Assembly: GCA_020058285.1 (NCBI GenBank)
Contig: JAGVEL010000010.1
Location: 1 to 41,248, forward strand
Length of the DNA: 41,248 bases
DNA from: Candidatus Omnitrophota bacterium
Lineage (GTDB): Bacteria; Omnitrophota; Gorgyraeia; JAHJTE01
Direction: 5' to 3'
Shown piece after piece: positions 1-7,689 of this stretch. Each line of letters starts with the position of its first letter. Positions within the stretch are counted from its first letter, which is position 1. Both the position numbers and the translations under genes were made by a program. The notes under the pieces were generated by a model that was not told the origin of the DNA, searched no databases, and saw only the letters and a list, made by a program, of their open reading frames with translations.

Positions 1-552
1 CATGCTGTATTTTTGGGTATCCCATCGCAAAAAATATTACAAGGAAAACCTAAAGAAGTTTCCTGGATGATGTTTTGTCCGGTTTTAATATTAAGTTTAG
101 TCTGCGTTATTTTTGGAGTATTTGCTTATCAATTACCCTTAAAGTACATTATCTATCCCATTGTTGGTATCATTTCCCTGCCAGAAAGAAATTTAGTCAA
201 TATTCCAACAATACTCATAATTCTGGGAATTTTCTTAGGTTTAGCTGTATATTATTTATCTCGGAGTAAGAAAGTTAGCCGCAGCGATAATTGCTTTATA
301 GGCGGAGAAACAATCTCTGTTGAAAACAAAGTTTCCGGCACAGAGTTTTATAATACGATAAAAGAATTTGGGCTTTTTAATGGTATTTATAAAAAGGCGG
401 AAGGCGGATTATTTGATATATACGAACAAGCTAAAATTCTCGTGCTAGGGGTAGGTAAATTTTTGCAATATTTACACAACGGAATCTTGCCGACTTATTT
501 GGTTTGGACACTTTTAGGCATGATTATATTATTTTGGAATCTGTTCAGGTAA
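1..552 (+). CDS. NuoL/MrpA-like proton-conducting membrane subunit, C-terminal part (5' truncated)
   Basis: The reading frame is open from the first base, so only the C-terminal part of about 184 residues is present. It holds hydrophobic helices near the start, a second near the middle, a hydrophilic stretch with FIGGE, and a final helix. That pattern fits the C-terminal end of the NuoL/MrpA-type antiporter-like subunits, which carry ions across the cytoplasmic membrane. The next gene encodes the MbhD/MbhE part that is fused to MrpA in classical Mrp operons, so MrpA appears split here. The family call rests on context and hydrophobicity more than on motifs, because the conserved channel helices lie upstream of the window. 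Confidence 0.7.
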   Translation, partial: HAVFLGIPSQKILQGKPKEVSWMMFCPVLILSLVCVIFGVFAYQLPLKYIIYPIVGIISLPERNLVNIPTILIILGIFLGLAVYYLSRSKKVSRSDNCFIGGETISVENKVSGTEFYNTIKEFGLFNGIYKKAEGGLFDIYEQAKILVLGVGKFLQYLHNGILPTYLVWTLLGMIILFWNLFR

Positions 553-564
553 GAGGATAGGGTA

Positions 565-1089
565 ATGGAGCTACATATACTTTTAATATTTATGATTTTT
601 GCGGCAATCGTGGCAATTGAAGCAAAGGATCTGCTTTCTAGTGTTATTGCCGTTGGCGCGGTTGGTTTTGCTTTGTGTTTAGCATTTTTAATCCTTAAGG
701 CTCCAGATTTAGCAATTACTCAGTTAGTTGTTGAAGTTTTATGTTTGATTATTTTAATTCGGGCGACGATTAATAGAGACTTGCCCTTGGTAATTGAAGG
801 CCGCTGGATTTTTAATACTATTTCCACTCTGGTATTTATTGCTGTGTTTCTTTTCTTTTCCTGGCTGGCATTGAAAGAGTTACCTAGTTTTGGTCAGCCT
901 CTAATGACTGTGGTAAAAAAATATTTAGCCGAAGGTACGACAAAAACTGGCGCGGTTAATATAGTTACAGCAGTAATTCTCGATTTCCGGGCTTATGATA
1001 CTTTAGGTGAAGCAACAGTTTTATTTACTGCAGTTATCGGAATAATGGCTGTTTTGCGCAGGCCCGGAAGAAAGAAAATAGAGAGATAA
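565..1089 (+). CDS. MbhD/MbhE fusion (DUF4040; MrpA C-terminal / MrpB-like subunit)
   Basis: The 174-residue membrane protein has about five helices. Residues 1-75 match the MbhD/DUF4040 type, with a KAPDLAITQLVVEVL segment. Residues 125-170 match MbhE, with VTAVILDFRAYDTLGEATV. In Pyrococcus Mbh these are separate subunits and in Mrp antiporters they form the tail of MrpA; here they form one polypeptide. The gene sits 12 nt after the NuoL/MrpA-like gene and 2 nt before the MnhB-like gene, so it is co-transcribed with both. Its role is inferred to be sodium/proton translocation in the membrane arm. Confidence 0.85.
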   Translation: MELHILLIFMIFAAIVAIEAKDLLSSVIAVGAVGFALCLAFLILKAPDLAITQLVVEVLCLIILIRATINRDLPLVIEGRWIFNTISTLVFIAVFLFFSWLALKELPSFGQPLMTVVKKYLAEGTTKTGAVNIVTAVILDFRAYDTLGEATVLFTAVIGIMAVLRRPGRKKIER

Positions 1090-1091
1090 AA

Positions 1092-1538
1092 ATGATTGAT
1101 AATCCAAAAACAGGCATGACCTTGATAGTTAAGACAGTTACGCGCTTGACTGTCGGCCTGATTTTACTTTTTGGCATTTATATTATTTTACATGGACATT
1201 TATCTCCGGGTGGCGGGTTTGCCGGCGGGGTAATTGTGGCTTTGTCTTTTGTGCACCTGATGCTCGCTTTTGGTAAGGATGTGGCTGTAGCTAAAATTTC
1301 CAGAAACCTTGCTACTAATCTAGAAAGTATCGGCGCAATGATGTTTTTGCTTGTAGCAGTGATGGGGTTTTTGGGCGGTTCGTTCTTCTTGAATATCCTG
1401 GCCAAAGGGAAACCATTCGACTTATTTAGCTCCGGAGCTATTATTTTAAGCAATATCTCCATCGGTATAAAAGTCGGCGTAGGCTTATTTGCGATATTTT
1501 TAGCATTGGTAATTTTGGAAAAAACTAAAAAAGAATAA
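1092..1538 (+). CDS. mnhB: MnhB/MrpB-type cation:proton antiporter subunit (MbhF-like)
   Basis: The 148-residue protein has four predicted helices. The family hallmark HGHLSPGGGFAGG lies at about residues 34-46, between the first two helices. MnhB is an integral membrane subunit of multi-subunit Na+/H+ antiporters, and its homologue MbhF belongs to the sodium-translocating arm of membrane-bound hydrogenases. The length is normal for the domain. It follows the MbhD/E gene by 2 nt and keeps the canonical mrp gene order. Confidence 0.9.
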   Translation: MIDNPKTGMTLIVKTVTRLTVGLILLFGIYIILHGHLSPGGGFAGGVIVALSFVHLMLAFGKDVAVAKISRNLATNLESIGAMMFLLVAVMGFLGGSFFLNILAKGKPFDLFSSGAIILSNISIGIKVGVGLFAIFLALVILEKTKKE

Positions 1539-1565
1539 CGGGTTTTATGTGAGAGGAATTTTGGA

Positions 1566-1904
1566 ATGAGTCTTTATTTATTATGTTTGGTATTATTTTG
1601 TATTGGCCTTTACGGAGTATTGCGTAAGCGTAATCTCGTAAAAATAATCATCGGCTTAGGGATAATCGAGTATTCCTTAAATCTATTTTTTGTTTTGTTA
1701 GGTTATAAATTTCACGGCCGGGCGCCGATAGATGCGCAAGACCAAATAATTCTTAATATGGTTGATCCTTTGCCACAAGCCCTGGTCCTGACTTCTATTG
1801 TCATCGGCTTAGGGATTACGGCTTTAGTTATTTCAATCGCTATAAGGATTTATGAAAAATATGGCACGTTTGATATCACCAAGATAAAGAGGCTTAGAGG
1901 ATGA
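1566..1904 (+). CDS. mnhC: MnhC/MrpC-type subunit (NuoK-like, MbhG-like)
   Basis: The 112-residue protein has three transmembrane helices, as in MnhC and NuoK. It includes the LVKIIIGLGIIEYSLNLF helix at about residues 24-41 and DPLPQALVLTSIVIG in the third helix, both typical of the family. It belongs to the ion-translocating membrane module. Its stop codon overlaps the start of the next gene (ATGA), which indicates translational coupling. The GAGAGGAA sequence upstream supports the ATG chosen. Confidence 0.92.
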   Translation: MSLYLLCLVLFCIGLYGVLRKRNLVKIIIGLGIIEYSLNLFFVLLGYKFHGRAPIDAQDQIILNMVDPLPQALVLTSIVIGLGITALVISIAIRIYEKYGTFDITKIKRLRG

Positions 1905-3409
1905 ATCCTGTTCATATTATTCCTTTATTTGTAATAATTCCGCTGGCAGCCGCTTTTTCAATTTCCCTGTTGGGAAGATTTATTAAGCGTTTTTCGGAAT
2001 TTTTAGCCTGCCTTAGCTGTGCCTTGCTTTTGGCCTATTCGCTTTATGTTACAATATTTTTTAAAATCACCGGTCAGGATATTTTAGTATATAAAATCGG
2101 CGGCTGGGTTCCGCCTTTTGGGATATCTATGGTTTTGGATAATTTGGCTACATTTATGCTGGTTACTGTGAATCTAATTTCTTTTCTTGTAGCTATCTTT
2201 TCCGTCAGGTATATGCAGATGTATACTGATCGGCCTAAATTTTTTACTTTGTTTTCACTGATGGTCTGCGGAATGAATGGCCTGATTATTACCGGCGATT
2301 TATTTAACCTTTTTGTATTTTTGGAGATTGCCTCGATTTCCAGTTACGCACTCGTGGCATTTGGCACAGAAGCAGAAGAACTGGAAGCTTCATTTAAATA
2401 CGCAATTATGGGTTCAATTGCCTCGAGTTTTATATTTTTAGGCATAGCTTTTCTTTATGGTTTTACCTCAACCTTGAACATGGCAGATATTGCTCGGGTA
2501 TTGAGCTTGAAACACAATCTTTGGGTTGTGCCATTTGTGAGTGTTTTATTTTTAATGGGTTTTGGCCTTAAGTCTGCGTTAGTGCCATTTCATGCTTGGC
2601 TGCCAGACGCACATCCTTCTGCCCCGGCTTCAATATCCGCAATGCTCTCCGGAGTTTTAATTAAAACCTTAGGGATTTATTCCTTGGTCAGGATATTCTT
2701 TAATATCTTCGGGGTGAACAAAGCTCTTCTTTCAATATTAATGTTTATGGGCGCGCTTTCTATGGTGGTTGGCGTTATCCTTGCTTTGTCCCAATGGGAT
2801 TTTAAGAGATTATTGGCGTATCACTCTATAAGCCAGATTGGCTACATATTTTTGGGCCTTGGTTTGGGAACGCCGCTGGGAATTATTGGCGGTTTATTTC
2901 ATTTGTTTAATCATTCAGTATTTAAGTCACTACTTTTCTTAAATTCCGGGGCAGTAGATTATGCTGCTGGCACAAGGGATTTAAAAGAAACCGGGGGCCT
3001 GGGAAAAGTGCTGCCAATTACCTGGCAGACAAGCCTAATTGCCTCAATGTCAATTTCCGGGATTCCGCCGTTTAACGGATTTTTTAGCAAGTTGATAATA
3101 ATATTTGCTTGTATTCAGAGAGGGTTTATTGGTTATGCTGTTTGTGCAATAATCGCAAGTATTTTAACCTTAGCTTCATTCCTCAAAGTGCAAAAGTTTG
3201 CGTTCTGGGGTGAGCTGAAAGATAAATTCAAAAATATAAAAGAGGTGCCGGGTTTGATGAAATTTTCTATGATAACCCTGGCGCTTATTTGCATTTTTGG
3301 CTGGATGATGGTTGTGCCGCCAATGAATTTTTTCATCTTAGATGCAGCTAAGGTATTACTTCAAGGCACAATGTATTCTCGGCTAGTTTTAGAGGCTGCG
3401 GCGAGATGA
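1901..3409 (+). CDS. mnhD: MnhD/MrpD-type proton-conducting antiporter subunit (MbhH-like)
   Basis: The 502-residue polytopic protein has about 14 helices and belongs to the NuoL/M/N and MrpA/D family. The discontinuous-helix region contains GLKSALVPFHAWLPDAHPSA at about residues 224-243, with the conserved Lys and His of the proton path. LAYHSISQIGYI follows at about residue 306. The length fits the family. It overlaps mnhC by 4 nt. In Mbh-type complexes this subunit carries the main ion channel; in Mrp antiporters it pairs with MrpA. The motifs do not distinguish the two settings. Confidence 0.93.
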   Translation: MNPVHIIPLFVIIPLAAAFSISLLGRFIKRFSEFLACLSCALLLAYSLYVTIFFKITGQDILVYKIGGWVPPFGISMVLDNLATFMLVTVNLISFLVAIFSVRYMQMYTDRPKFFTLFSLMVCGMNGLIITGDLFNLFVFLEIASISSYALVAFGTEAEELEASFKYAIMGSIASSFIFLGIAFLYGFTSTLNMADIARVLSLKHNLWVVPFVSVLFLMGFGLKSALVPFHAWLPDAHPSAPASISAMLSGVLIKTLGIYSLVRIFFNIFGVNKALLSILMFMGALSMVVGVILALSQWDFKRLLAYHSISQIGYIFLGLGLGTPLGIIGGLFHLFNHSVFKSLLFLNSGAVDYAAGTRDLKETGGLGKVLPITWQTSLIASMSISGIPPFNGFFSKLIIIFACIQRGFIGYAVCAIIASILTLASFLKVQKFAFWGELKDKFKNIKEVPGLMKFSMITLALICIFGWMMVVPPMNFFILDAAKVLLQGTMYSRLVLEAAAR

Positions 3410-3424
3410 TGTGGAGGCTTAGAG

Positions 3425-3919
3425 TTGGGTAAAAGGTTAGTGTTATTTATTTTTAGTTTTTTGACTTGGCTTATTTTGACCTGGCCAGTTGATTTGCAGC
3501 ATATAATAGTCGGCTTGGCCGTAGCCGTATTTATCGCAGCCGTAAGTGGCGGTTTGTTTATTCAAAGAGTCCATCACTTTAGGCAGCCGACTCGCTATTT
3601 ATGGTTTTGCTACTATATTCCTGTGTTTCTCTGGGAATGTTTAAAGGCAAATATTGATGTTGCCTTAAGAGTTTTGAATCCGAGATTGCCAATAAACCCC
3701 GGCATTGTTAAGGTCAGGACAACCTTAAAATCCGATACAGGATTAACTTTTTTAGCTAATTCCATTACCTTAACTCCCGGGACTTTTTGTATAGACATAA
3801 ACGCAAAAGAAGGTATTCTTTATATTCATTGGCTTAATGTTTTGACTAAAGATACCGAACAGGCAACGCAATTAATCGTTACAAAATTTGAAAATATTCT
3901 AAAGAGGATTTTTGAATAA
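3425..3919 (+). CDS. mnhE: MnhE/MrpE-type antiporter subunit (MbhA-like), TTG start
   Basis: The 164-residue protein has two or three N-terminal helices and a cytoplasmic C-terminal domain, as in MnhE. Recognisable pieces are the LTWPVDLQHIIVGLAVA region, NPGIVKVRTTLKSD, and NSITLTPGT at about residues 112-120. Translation probably begins at TTG 3425, because GGAGG at 3413-3417 lies seven bases upstream and no better ATG precedes the conserved part. It follows mnhD by 15 nt and overlaps mnhF by one base (TAATG). Confidence 0.9.
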   Translation: MGKRLVLFIFSFLTWLILTWPVDLQHIIVGLAVAVFIAAVSGGLFIQRVHHFRQPTRYLWFCYYIPVFLWECLKANIDVALRVLNPRLPINPGIVKVRTTLKSDTGLTFLANSITLTPGTFCIDINAKEGILYIHWLNVLTKDTEQATQLIVTKFENILKRIFE

Positions 3920-4278
3920 TGCGTTACATCCGTTATTTTTTAGGCCTTTTGTTTATAATAACAATTTTGATATTTATTAGCTTTTTCCCAATTTCATCTT
4001 TATTATGGTGGCAATCAGGCGCGCTTAGCCGCTGTTTCTTTGTTCTGTTGCTTTGTTTTGCGTTGTGTCTTCTTAGGTTGATGTTGGGGCCTACGCCGGC
4101 TGACCGGGCAGTGGCCATTGATACATTAGGGATTTTAATTGTGGGTTTTTGCGCTTTATTAAGTATACATACTGGACGAGATTGGTATCTGGATATTGCC
4201 ATTGCCTGGGCTTTACAGAGTTTTATTGGTGCTTTAGCCATCGCCAAATATTTAGAGGGGAGAGGTTTTGATGATTGA
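3919..4278 (+). CDS. mnhF: MnhF/MrpF-type antiporter subunit (MbhB-like)
   Basis: The 119-residue protein has three helices. The family motif LMLGPTPADRAVAIDTLG lies at about residues 54-71. It is longer than many MnhF proteins because of an N-terminal helix. MnhF is a small membrane subunit needed for assembly of the Mrp/Mbh membrane arm. Its start overlaps the mnhE stop and its end overlaps the start of mnhG. Confidence 0.9.
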   Translation: MRYIRYFLGLLFIITILIFISFFPISSLLWWQSGALSRCFFVLLLCFALCLLRLMLGPTPADRAVAIDTLGILIVGFCALLSIHTGRDWYLDIAIAWALQSFIGALAIAKYLEGRGFDD

Positions 4279-4597
4279 AATAATAGGAATAATATTTATT
4301 ATTATTGGTTTACTCTTTAACCTACTTGGTTGTATTGGATTAAACCGCCTACCTGATGTTTATAGCCGGCTCCAGGCTACGACAAAGTGCGTTACCTTAG
4401 GTACATGCAGTATTCTTTTCGGTGCATTTTTAATAAAAGGAATTTCTACAACCGGAGTAAAAGCACTGTTAACAATAGTATTCTTACTTCTTACTTCGCC
4501 AGTGGCTGCTCATGCAGTGGCCAGAGGTGCGCATAAATCCGGCGTGAAACTCTGGGAAAAATCAGTCTGCGACCAATATGCAGAGGATGATAAATGA
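4271..4597 (+). CDS. mnhG: MnhG/MrpG-type antiporter subunit (MbhC-like)
   Basis: The 108-residue protein has three helices and the MnhG signature GCIGLNRLPDVYSRLQATTK near residues 20-39, followed by LLTSPVAAHAVARGAHKSG. ATG 4271 is preferred over the TTG just before it, because the purine-rich GGGGAGAGG sits at a normal distance upstream. The gene completes the canonical A-to-G mrp order. It overlaps mnhF upstream and the ferredoxin gene downstream (ATGA). Confidence 0.92.
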   Translation: MIEIIGIIFIIIGLLFNLLGCIGLNRLPDVYSRLQATTKCVTLGTCSILFGAFLIKGISTTGVKALLTIVFLLLTSPVAAHAVARGAHKSGVKLWEKSVCDQYAEDDK

Positions 4598-5190
4598 AGT
4601 ATCCAAAATTACGCGAGCTAAGAGAGGCTATAAAGGCTTTAATTGTTGGTCCTTATACGAGTAAATTTCCTTTTAAACCTCATCAACCATTTGATGCTTT
4701 TCGCGGCCGGCCGAAATTTTACGAGGATGAATGTGTGGGTTGCACTGCTTGCGCTCAAGTGTGTCCAGCCCAGGCCATAGAGTGGACCGATGATCTAAAA
4801 CGCAAAAAAAGGATATTGAATGTGCGCTGGGATATATGTATTTTTTGCGGCCAATGTGAGGCTAATTGTCTGTCAGTTACTGGCATACGCTTATCAAGGG
4901 ATTTTGATTTAGCCACCTTGAAACGCGAGGATTTGTTCCAGACAATTGAAAAAGATTTAGTGCTCTGTGAAAGTTGCCGGGAAGTGATTGCTCCTTATGA
5001 CCAGATTATCTGGGTGGCGAATAAAATCAGATCACTTTTATTTTCCAACACCTCTTTAATGTTAGCATTCTTAGAGGACAAAGGTTTCTTAAGTGAAGAA
5101 TCACCCGGAATTTCTGACCCTACCTTAAGAGCTGATCGTTTTCGGTTGCTATGTCCTGCTTGCCGGCGTAAAGCTATCTACAAATCTTAA
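4594..5190 (+). CDS. NuoI/HycF/MbhN-like 2x[4Fe-4S] ferredoxin subunit with extra C-terminal Cys pairs
   Basis: The 198-residue soluble protein has two ferredoxin motifs. Cluster 1 uses Cys47, 50, 53 and 57, and cluster 2 uses Cys82, 85, 88 and 92. Two further CxxC pairs follow, at 125/128 and 187/190, and could form a zinc- or rubredoxin-type site. The N-terminal arrangement matches the electron-transferring subunits of complex I and group 4 hydrogenases (NuoI, HycF, MbhN). It overlaps mnhG by 4 nt, so the Mrp module here is linked to a redox partner and is not just an antiporter. Which enzyme it serves cannot be seen, because no hydrogenase large or small subunit lies in the window. Confidence 0.85.
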   Translation: MKYPKLRELREAIKALIVGPYTSKFPFKPHQPFDAFRGRPKFYEDECVGCTACAQVCPAQAIEWTDDLKRKKRILNVRWDICIFCGQCEANCLSVTGIRLSRDFDLATLKREDLFQTIEKDLVLCESCREVIAPYDQIIWVANKIRSLLFSNTSLMLAFLEDKGFLSEESPGISDPTLRADRFRLLCPACRRKAIYKS

Positions 5191-5222
5191 ACCGCAATCC
5201 TTCGACTATGCGATTGGCGGTT
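5188..5222 (+). terminator. Imperfect hairpin at the end of the Mrp/ferredoxin operon
   Basis: Directly after the ferredoxin stop codon, AACCGCAATC pairs with GATTGGCGGTT with one bulged base. No T-run follows, so this may be a processing or weak termination site and not a true intrinsic terminator. Confidence 0.3.
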
Positions 5223-5228
5223 ATCCTC

Positions 5229-5257
5229 TTGTAAGTATTCCAATCTTATGTTATTAT
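5229..5257 (+). promoter_or_regulatory. Possible sigma-70 promoter upstream of the maturation protease
   Basis: TTGTAA and TATTAT are separated by 17 bp and lie about 60 bp before the protease start. Each box differs from consensus (4/6 and 5/6), so this is a modest call. Confidence 0.35.
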
Positions 5258-5317
5258 AAATTTCAAATCTAAAATTAACACTCCTTTAGTTTTGACTCAA
5301 AGCATTTTTTCCAAGGT

Positions 5318-5782
5318 ATGACTGAAGATAGAAAGATTTTATTTGTCGGCATCGGCAATATTTTAAGGAGCGACGATGCTGTGGGGGTTGTTATTGCACA
5401 ACGCCTAAAAGAAAAAATAAATATAATAGATGCTGGGGTAAGCCCGGAAAATTACCTAGACAAAATTATTAAGTCAGACCCCAGCCAGGTCTGGATTATT
5501 GATTGTTTGGATTTTCAAGCAAAGCCAGGAGAGTGGACGATATTTAGGCCGGAAGACTTAGTGGATAAACATCTTTTTTTTACTCATAATTGCAGCCTGG
5601 AGCTACTCTGTGATTATCTGAAAAAAAATATTAAGGCAGACATTTTTATTTTAGGCATTCAGCCAGAATCAACCAAGTTCGGACAAGGTTTAAGCAAGGA
5701 AGTGGAGGCAGCGCTTCCAAAGATAGAAAAAAGATTGATTAATTTACATACACAAAACGAGGGTAAATTAAGGAGGAGATAA
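5318..5782 (+). CDS. Hydrogenase maturation protease, HycI/HyaD family
   Basis: The 154-residue protein matches the endopeptidases that trim the C-terminus of [NiFe]-hydrogenase large subunits after nickel insertion. It has the GIGNILRSDDAVG motif at residues 11-23, Asp62 in WIIDCLD and His90 in FFTHN. The two ligands fall at the same numbering as the nickel-sensing residues of E. coli HycI. GIQPES and GLSKEV occur in the expected C-terminal region. HycI-type proteases serve group 4 hydrogenases, which agrees with the adjacent Mbh-like module. The ATG follows AAGG. The next gene starts 1 nt after the stop, so it may share this transcript. Confidence 0.9.
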   Translation: MTEDRKILFVGIGNILRSDDAVGVVIAQRLKEKINIIDAGVSPENYLDKIIKSDPSQVWIIDCLDFQAKPGEWTIFRPEDLVDKHLFFTHNCSLELLCDYLKKNIKADIFILGIQPESTKFGQGLSKEVEAALPKIEKRLINLHTQNEGKLRRR

Positions 5783-5783
5783 G

Positions 5784-6236
5784 ATGAATAGAAAAAATTT
5801 GACACGGTTTATTGTTTCTGTTGTTTTCTTTATAACATTTGCCATCGCTACAGCTTTTAGCCAGAGTCAGCTGTTTGAGCATTCTGTAAGCGGCAATATT
5901 GTTTCTACGGATTTAAGCCAGGATATACCGGCCATAACTGTAGAATATAGCGCTAGTGATGATTATAACCAGCCAATTACTAAAGATATTACCTTAAGGA
6001 TTCGACAAGATTCTAACATAGCTGGTGCTGACGGCAAACAAAAAAATGTAGAAGATTTAAAGGTGGGTGATACTGTTTCTGCTACTTACGAGGATAAATT
6101 TACTGGTGCGAGAGTAAAAGTGCCTCTCTGGCACGATGTTCTCAGCATGACAATAACAAAAACAAAAGATCAGACTGACAAATTAGAAAAACCTGTGGCA
6201 GATGAACCCAAACAACAATTGGATACAGGATACTAG
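5784..6236 (+). CDS. Secreted protein of unknown function
   Basis: The 150-residue product begins with a clear signal peptide of about 27 residues, charged then hydrophobic, with likely cleavage near AFS-QS. The mature part is predicted mostly beta. Its second half contains VEDLKVGDTVSATYED at about residues 91-106, a phrase typical of small OB-like domains that describe a property versus a cofactor or ion. The C-terminal 25 residues are charged and probably disordered. AGGAGGAGAT gives a strong ribosome binding site. I do not recognise a named family, and a link to the hydrogenase module is not supported beyond adjacency. Confidence 0.7.
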   Translation: MNRKNLTRFIVSVVFFITFAIATAFSQSQLFEHSVSGNIVSTDLSQDIPAITVEYSASDDYNQPITKDITLRIRQDSNIAGADGKQKNVEDLKVGDTVSATYEDKFTGARVKVPLWHDVLSMTITKTKDQTDKLEKPVADEPKQQLDTGY

Positions 6237-6246
6237 AAATTTAAAT

Positions 6247-6275
6247 TTGAAATAGGGTTTAGCGAATAGTATAAT
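6247..6275 (+). promoter_or_regulatory. Sigma-70-type promoter for the 6319 lipoprotein gene
   Basis: TTGAAA and a perfect TATAAT are separated by 17 bp, starting 10 bp after the previous stop codon and 43 bp before the next start. Confidence 0.6.
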
Positions 6276-6318
6276 GGTTAAATAATTAGGAAAAATCTTA
6301 ATTTAACGGAGGATTTTG

Positions 6319-6696
6319 ATGCATAGATTAAGAATACCCGCTATTTTATTTTGTTGTTTATTAATCTTTGGTTGCGTGCCGCTAATTATCGGCGGAGTTG
6401 GCGTCTTAGGAGGCTACGCAATAAGTCAGGATACTATCGCTGCCGATACCAGCAAAGATATTGAAAAACTCTGGCAAGTTTCAAAGGATGTAGCTTCGGT
6501 TATGGGCCTTATCAAGACTGCCGATGAATCAACTAAAACTTTACAGGCAAATATCTATTCCAGTGTGGTTATTGTCCGTGTGGAAAAAGTAACAGATGCC
6601 ACAAACCGCATAAAGGTAAAAGCGCGTAAGTATTTTTTACCGAACATTGGCTTGGCTCAAAAAGTGTTTGTCAAGATTATGCAGAAACTTGAGTAA
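6319..6696 (+). CDS. DUF3568-like small lipoprotein
   Basis: The 125-residue protein begins with a lipoprotein signal ending in LLIFGC, with Cys at about residue 19. A glycine-rich hydrophobic stretch (VPLIIGGVGVLGGYAIS) follows, then a domain with ANIYSSVVIVRVEKV and a C-terminal amphipathic helix. The layout fits the DUF3568 family of short periplasmic lipoproteins, whose function is unknown. ATG 6319 is chosen because GGAGG at 6308-6312 is six bases upstream; a TTG just before it is less likely. Confidence 0.7.
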   Translation: MHRLRIPAILFCCLLIFGCVPLIIGGVGVLGGYAISQDTIAADTSKDIEKLWQVSKDVASVMGLIKTADESTKTLQANIYSSVVIVRVEKVTDATNRIKVKARKYFLPNIGLAQKVFVKIMQKLE

Positions 6697-6705
6697 AAAA
6701 TCGCA

Positions 6706-7509
6706 ATGGCCTTCGCTAAAAAAAATCAACTTCACTTAAAAATTATTTATGTAGCAGCATTATTTATCTTCTCGGCAAGCTTTATCGGCTGTAAATCGCA
6801 ACTCTTTAACCGCAAAATCCAAGCTCAGGTTATCGAGGTGATTGATGGTGATACTGTTAAGTTAGCCGACAACAAAATCGTGCGCTATATTGGCTTAGAC
6901 ACCCCAGAGCTTCATAAACGAGTCGGCGAGGATTGGGTTGATAACCCAGAGCCATTTGGCGAAGAAGCCAAGCAGTTTAATGAAAGCTTGGTTAAAGGGA
7001 AGAGTGTTTCCTTGGTATTGGACGTTGAGCAAAAAGATAAATATGGTCGGCTCTTGGCATATTGTTTTGTAGATAATATTTTTGTTAATGAGCGGATTTT
7101 GGAGGAGGGTTTAGGTATGCTTTATACCCGGCCGCCAAATGTAAGGTATACTGAAATACTTGTCGCTGCCCAAAAAAAAGCCCGGGAGAATCAAAAAGGT
7201 TTGTGGCAAGGCGAGAATTTTATATATGCCAAGGATGCCTATAAGTACATTAATCAGATGGCTACAGTAGAGGGCAGGGTAATTAAAGTAGCCGAATCAA
7301 GTAATGTTGTATATTTGAACTTTGGCAAGAATTATAAAGATGATTTTACGGTTGTGATTTTTCGCTCAGATTTGCCTTCGTTTATTGCTGCAGGCATAAG
7401 CCCGGCAAGGTTTAAAGACAAGGTGGTCCAGGTAACTGGCAAGATAAAAGAGTATAACGGTCCGGAGATAATTGTCCGCCATCCTAGCCAGATAGAGATC
7501 GTGAAATAA
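6706..7509 (+). CDS. Lipoprotein thermonuclease (SNase-like) with C-terminal OB-like domain
   Basis: The 267-residue protein has a signal ending in FIGC, so it is probably lipid-anchored. Residues 37-165 form a staphylococcal-nuclease domain with VIEVIDGDTVKL, RYIGLDTPE, YGRLLAY and a C-terminal KGLWQ. The catalytic Arg/Asp/Glu set seems retained (RYIGLD, PFGEEA, KYGRL). Residues 180-265 form a second beta-rich domain, MATVEGRVIKV to VTGKIKEYNG, typical of nucleic-acid-binding OB folds appended to such nucleases. It likely degrades extracellular or periplasmic nucleic acid. It starts 9 nt after the DUF3568 lipoprotein gene. Confidence 0.85.
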   Translation: MAFAKKNQLHLKIIYVAALFIFSASFIGCKSQLFNRKIQAQVIEVIDGDTVKLADNKIVRYIGLDTPELHKRVGEDWVDNPEPFGEEAKQFNESLVKGKSVSLVLDVEQKDKYGRLLAYCFVDNIFVNERILEEGLGMLYTRPPNVRYTEILVAAQKKARENQKGLWQGENFIYAKDAYKYINQMATVEGRVIKVAESSNVVYLNFGKNYKDDFTVVIFRSDLPSFIAAGISPARFKDKVVQVTGKIKEYNGPEIIVRHPSQIEIVK

Positions 7510-7526
7510 ACTAAGGTTGCCAGATA

Positions 7527-7555
7527 TAGACAATAGTTCATTATTCTGATAGAAT
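7527..7555 (+). promoter_or_regulatory. Promoter of tRNA-Phe
   Basis: TAGACA and TAGAAT are separated by 17 bp, with an extended -10 TG two bases upstream of the -10 box. The -10 box ends 18 bp before the tRNA. Confidence 0.55.
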
Positions 7556-7573
7556 GAATTCTCAAAAAATAAT

Positions 7574-7646
7574 GCCGAGGTAGCTCAGTTGGTAGAGCGC
7601 AGGACTGAAAATCCTGGCGTCGCCGGTCCGATTCCGGCCTTCGGCA
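7574..7646 (+). tRNA. tRNA-Phe (GAA)
   Basis: A complete 73-nt cloverleaf is visible. The acceptor stem pairs GCCGAGG with CTTCGGC. The anticodon stem is CAGGA/TCCTG around the loop CTGAAAA, giving anticodon GAA. The T stem is GCCGG/CCGGC. The discriminator is A. The 3' CCA is not encoded (CTT follows), so it must be added, consistent with the CCA-adding enzyme at 32905. The first 25 bases are identical to those of the tRNA-Thr gene downstream. Confidence 0.95.
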
Positions 7647-7656
7647 CTTGATTTTA

Positions 7657-7684
7657 AAAAAAGGGGGGTTTATACCCCCCTTTT
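7657..7684. terminator. Strong intrinsic terminator after tRNA-Phe
   Basis: AAAAGGGGGG pairs with CCCCCCTTTT around a short TTTATA loop. The A-tract and T-tract make it work in either direction. Confidence 0.85.
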
Positions 7685-7689
7685 AATCT

